A DNA stretch of 9,915 nucleotides, taken from Desulfobacterales bacterium (lineage in GTDB: Bacteria; Desulfobacterota; Desulfobacteria; Desulfobacterales; Desulfobacteraceae). The stretch lies in the NCBI GenBank assembly GCA_022361535.1, contig JAKSAU010000681.1, forward strand, positions 1-9,915. Direction: 5' to 3'. Under the pieces are notes generated by a model that was not told the origin of the DNA, ran no database searches, and saw only the letters and a list, made by a program, of their open reading frames with translations. How positions within the stretch are numbered: position 1 is the first letter of the stretch; the number at the start of each line of letters is the position of its first letter. Of this stretch, positions 7,700 through 9,915 are shown piece by piece. The position numbers were made by a program, and so were the translations under genes.

Positions 7700-8332
7700 A
7701 TGTCATTTCATTTTTTAACGGGGTTTTGCATTACCGTATTTGTTGCGTCGATTATTCCAGGCCCAAGTATGCTCCTGGCCTTGACCCACGGGATGCGCTA
7801 CGGGGCGGTTCATACCATGGCGTCAGCTTTGGGTAATGTGGCTGTGACGTTGGTCCAGGCATTGGTTTCAATTGTCGGCTTAGGCACCATATTATTGGCG
7901 TCAGAATCCGTCTTTTTGGTGATCAAATGGGCTGGCGCCGTCTATCTGGTTTATATGGGCTGGTCTGTGCTGACTTCTAGTGCGCTTTATGTTGGCAAAA
8001 CAACAGGGCAGGAAGCCTCCTGTAATATTCCATCCTTTAAAAAGCGTTTTTTTCAAGCAGCAGCGGTTACTGCCGGGAACCCTAAGGCCATTGTTTTTTT
8101 TACAGCCGTATTTCCCCAGTTTATTACCCCGGGCAGCGGATATCTGATCCAGGGCAGCATGCTTTTAATGATTTTGGCCCTGATTGCCTTTGCCTGCTTT
8201 ATGCTCTATGCACTTGGAGGAGAAAAAATTGTTGCCGTATTTTCCGGTGTAAGAACCGGGCAATGGATTAAACGGGTTATTGGTACAAGTTTTATTGGTG
8301 CAGGGATCGGGTTGGCTTTCAGCAGACGGTAA
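7700..8332 (+). CDS. LysE/RhtB-family amino acid exporter
   Basis: This is an inner-membrane exporter of the LysE superfamily, 210 residues, the normal length. RhtB-type members export amino acids such as homoserine, threonine or leucine using the proton gradient; the substrate here cannot be told. The signature PGPSMLLALTHGMRYG is at 20-35 and GNPKAIVFFTAVFPQF at 126-141, both strongly typical. Membrane segments are at about 5-27, 40-66, 70-90, 115-139, 150-172 and 192-208, fitting the six-segment fold. A hydrophilic loop (about 98-117) separates the halves. The start is the ATG with GGAG 6 bases upstream. It is preceded by a TATAAT box and followed 21 bases later by an alpha/beta hydrolase gene, so the two probably form a small operon. 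No regulator gene is adjacent. Confidence 0.9.
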   Translation: MSFHFLTGFCITVFVASIIPGPSMLLALTHGMRYGAVHTMASALGNVAVTLVQALVSIVGLGTILLASESVFLVIKWAGAVYLVYMGWSVLTSSALYVGKTTGQEASCNIPSFKKRFFQAAAVTAGNPKAIVFFTAVFPQFITPGSGYLIQGSMLLMILALIAFACFMLYALGGEKIVAVFSGVRTGQWIKRVIGTSFIGAGIGLAFSRR

Positions 8333-8353
8333 AAAAATGCTAAAAGATAGACT

Positions 8354-9307
8354 ATGATAAAAGCAATTGCCGCTTTACTAATCGTTATAGTGATCTTTCT
8401 TTTAGGTCCAAAGGTTGAAATAAACCAGACCATAAAGCCGGTTCATCTTCCGGATAATCTTGATTCGTTTCTGGCTGAACAAGAAAACAGGTTTGACGAT
8501 ATTGTTGAGGGTACGCAAAAAACCATTATCTGGGCAGAAAAACCCGGTACCCGGACCGAATACAGCCTGGTATACATCCACGGGTTTTCAGCTACACGTA
8601 AAGAAACTGCTCCCTTAAGCGATCAAGTCGCAAAAAAGCTTGGGGCAAATCTTTTTTATACCCGTCTTACCGGTCATGGCAGACCCGGGGAGGCCTTAGC
8701 TGCAGCCAGTGTCAATGACTGGTTGAACGATGTGGTTCAGTCTTACGAAATCGGCAAGCGCCTGGGTAAGAAGGTAATTATGATCGGCAGTTCTACAGGC
8801 GGAACAGCTCTTGCCTGGCTTGCCCATAAAGCTGGGACAGACGTAGGAATGGAATCGCTTGCCGCCTGCGTTTTTATTTCTCCTAATTTTAGACCGGCAG
8901 ATCCATTTGCCGCCATTTTAACTTGGCCCTGGGGAAAACAGTTGGCAGAGGCTCTCATTGGCAAAAATAGAAGTTGGGAACCGGATGCACCAGGACATGA
9001 TACTTACTGGACAAACCAATATCCAACCCGTGCACTGTTACCCATGATGGGACTGGTTCGCTTGGTAGGAGGCCTGGATCTGACAAAAATCAAAATGCCA
9101 TGCCTGGTGATTGCATCTCCTAAAGATGCAGTCATTGATTATAGTGCTGTAGAAAAGGCATTTGAAAACATATCCAGCCGGAAAAAGAAACTGGTACCCT
9201 ATACCCGCTCCAGTGACCCCAGCCACCATGTCCTTGCCGGTGATATCCTGTCACCTGATACAACAGGTGAACTTGCAAAGATGATAACAGACTTTGTCCT
9301 GCCTTGA
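8354..9307 (+). CDS. Membrane-anchored alpha/beta hydrolase
   Basis: This 317-residue protein carries an alpha/beta hydrolase fold and an N-terminal hydrophobic segment (about 4-18) without a clear signal peptidase site or lipobox cysteine, suggesting an anchor with the enzyme on the periplasmic side. Candidate catalytic parts are the oxyanion motif HGFSATRKE (76-84), the nucleophile elbow GSSTGG with Ser147, an acid at Asp258 (SPKDAV), and the histidine in SHHVLAGD (His292 best placed). This spacing fits carboxylesterases and monoglyceride-lipase-like enzymes; the substrate is unknown. The region between elbow and acid (about 183-240, rich in Trp, Pro and Gly) is probably a lid. The start has a weak ribosome binding site. 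A six-codon reading frame (8337-8357) ends on the ATG as ATGA, so coupling from upstream is possible. It lies 21 bases after the exporter gene and converges on the next gene. Confidence 0.85.
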   Translation: MIKAIAALLIVIVIFLLGPKVEINQTIKPVHLPDNLDSFLAEQENRFDDIVEGTQKTIIWAEKPGTRTEYSLVYIHGFSATRKETAPLSDQVAKKLGANLFYTRLTGHGRPGEALAAASVNDWLNDVVQSYEIGKRLGKKVIMIGSSTGGTALAWLAHKAGTDVGMESLAACVFISPNFRPADPFAAILTWPWGKQLAEALIGKNRSWEPDAPGHDTYWTNQYPTRALLPMMGLVRLVGGLDLTKIKMPCLVIASPKDAVIDYSAVEKAFENISSRKKKLVPYTRSSDPSHHVLAGDILSPDTTGELAKMITDFVLP

Positions 9308-9347
9308 GTGATGAACCTGTCCTGAGTTAAAAGCCTGGTTTAAAAGT
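9308..9347. other. Short gap between convergent genes
   Basis: Forty bases separate the two convergent stop codons. They contain the direct repeat TTAAAAG (twice) and an AT-rich, weakly paired TTAAA/TTTAA element. I see no convincing bidirectional terminator. Confidence 0.4.
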
Positions 9348-9914
9348 TCAATAATTCCATTTAAAAACACCAAGTCCCAATATGTTCATAATAATGGGAA
9401 CTGCGTAAATCACGCCAATGCTAACCAGCTTTGTTTTAATGGTTTTCCGGGTGATTACAAAGATAATCGCACAGAAAAAATGGAAGTATCCAAAAAGGAA
9501 AATCAGCCAGACCCCTTTAAAGGTTCTCTCCCAAAAAGGATATTCCCATACCAGGTGGCCGCCAAGGTTTAAGAAACATTCTACGAACACGGCAAAGGCG
9601 GAATAGGCTGCAGCCCAGAACCACATGTCAGGAATCCCTAATATCTTTGCTTTGCGGTCCGGGTTCAGGGAGTGGTAATAGATAATCCCCATGATCGCGA
9701 ACATGAACATAATTTCAATGTTCCATCCCACCATGGTTCGAAGCGCCGTATCTCCGGGTGCTGTCCAGAAGGCAGATCTACCTGAAAAAACCATTACCCA
9801 GGAATTCCAGGTTTCATTGAAGAAATCCACTCCAAAAAGAGTGGCCCCGGCAAAGATCGCGTCCCAGTTGCCGGTCTGCTTGGCTTCCTTGATCTCTCGT
9901 GTATAAATATAAAA
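9348..9914 (-). CDS. Unrecognised multi-pass membrane protein (5' truncated by window edge)
   Basis: The minus-strand frame is open to the window edge, giving 188 visible residues up to the TGA at 9348-9350. A GTG at 9830 could be read as a start, but the frame continues upstream with plausible protein (TREIKEAKQTGNWDAIFAG), so the true start is probably outside. At least four membrane segments are visible: around WNIEIMFMFAIMGIIYY, MWFWAAAYSAFAVFVECFL, VWLIFLFGYFHFFCAIIFVI and LVSIGVIYAVPIIMNILGL. The protein is unusually rich in Trp and Phe, and single charged or polar residues sit near the segments (Glu in NIEIMF and VECF, His in GYFHFF). I do not recognise a family and see no catalytic or cofactor motif. 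It converges on the hydrolase gene, so it is not in that operon. It is a real gene to judge by length, codon pattern and protein character; its function is unknown. Confidence 0.75.
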   Translation of the reverse strand, partial: FYIYTREIKEAKQTGNWDAIFAGATLFGVDFFNETWNSWVMVFSGRSAFWTAPGDTALRTMVGWNIEIMFMFAIMGIIYYHSLNPDRKAKILGIPDMWFWAAAYSAFAVFVECFLNLGGHLVWEYPFWERTFKGVWLIFLFGYFHFFCAIIFVITRKTIKTKLVSIGVIYAVPIIMNILGLGVFKWNY

Positions 9915-9915
9915 C

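Noticed and set aside
8337..8357. Six-codon leader-like frame ending on the hydrolase ATG
   Set aside because: It has no ribosome binding site and no codon bias suggesting attenuation; noted only as possible coupling and not called as a gene.

Overview
The window looks like a stretch of bacterial chromosome of moderate GC (mid-to-high forties percent by eye, not counted). It most resembles a strictly anaerobic sulfate reducer of the Desulfobacteraceae type (Thermodesulfobacteriota). That placement is an inference from memory of gene order (larC, pgpA, recA, alaS) and protein flavour; no search was run. The genes are mostly housekeeping or conserved families, and there is no mobile element, CRISPR array, tRNA or rRNA.

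Region 1 (bases 1-5302, + strand) is a tight run of four genes. They are the 3' part of larC (nickel insertion for the nickel-pincer cofactor, cut by the window edge), pgpA (phosphatidylglycerophosphatase A), recA (recombinase) and alaS (alanyl-tRNA synthetase). larC and pgpA overlap by one base, the recA ribosome binding site overlaps the pgpA stop codon, and alaS follows recA by 37 bases. A GC-rich hairpin after alaS probably closes the unit. The cinA and recX genes that often sit beside recA are absent here.

Region 2 (5343-7575, + strand) holds two inner-membrane permease subunits of a peptide ABC importer, most like YejB and YejE. They are separated by an unusual 157-base gap containing nested and tandem inverted repeats. 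No binding protein (YejA) or ATPase (YejF) lies in the window, so the transporter is incomplete locally.

Region 3 (7576-9307, + strand) starts with a hairpin and a consensus TATAAT box. It then has a LysE/RhtB-family exporter and, 21 bases on, a membrane-anchored alpha/beta hydrolase with an apparently intact Ser-Asp-His triad. The two are probably co-transcribed; their substrates are unknown.

Region 4 (9348-9914, - strand) is the 3' part of a convergent gene for a multi-pass membrane protein that I do not recognise; it runs off the right edge.

I found no convincing new multi-gene system. The points most worth a second look are the structured yejB-yejE gap, the missing transporter partners, the placement of recA without an obvious SOS promoter, and the unrecognised membrane protein.
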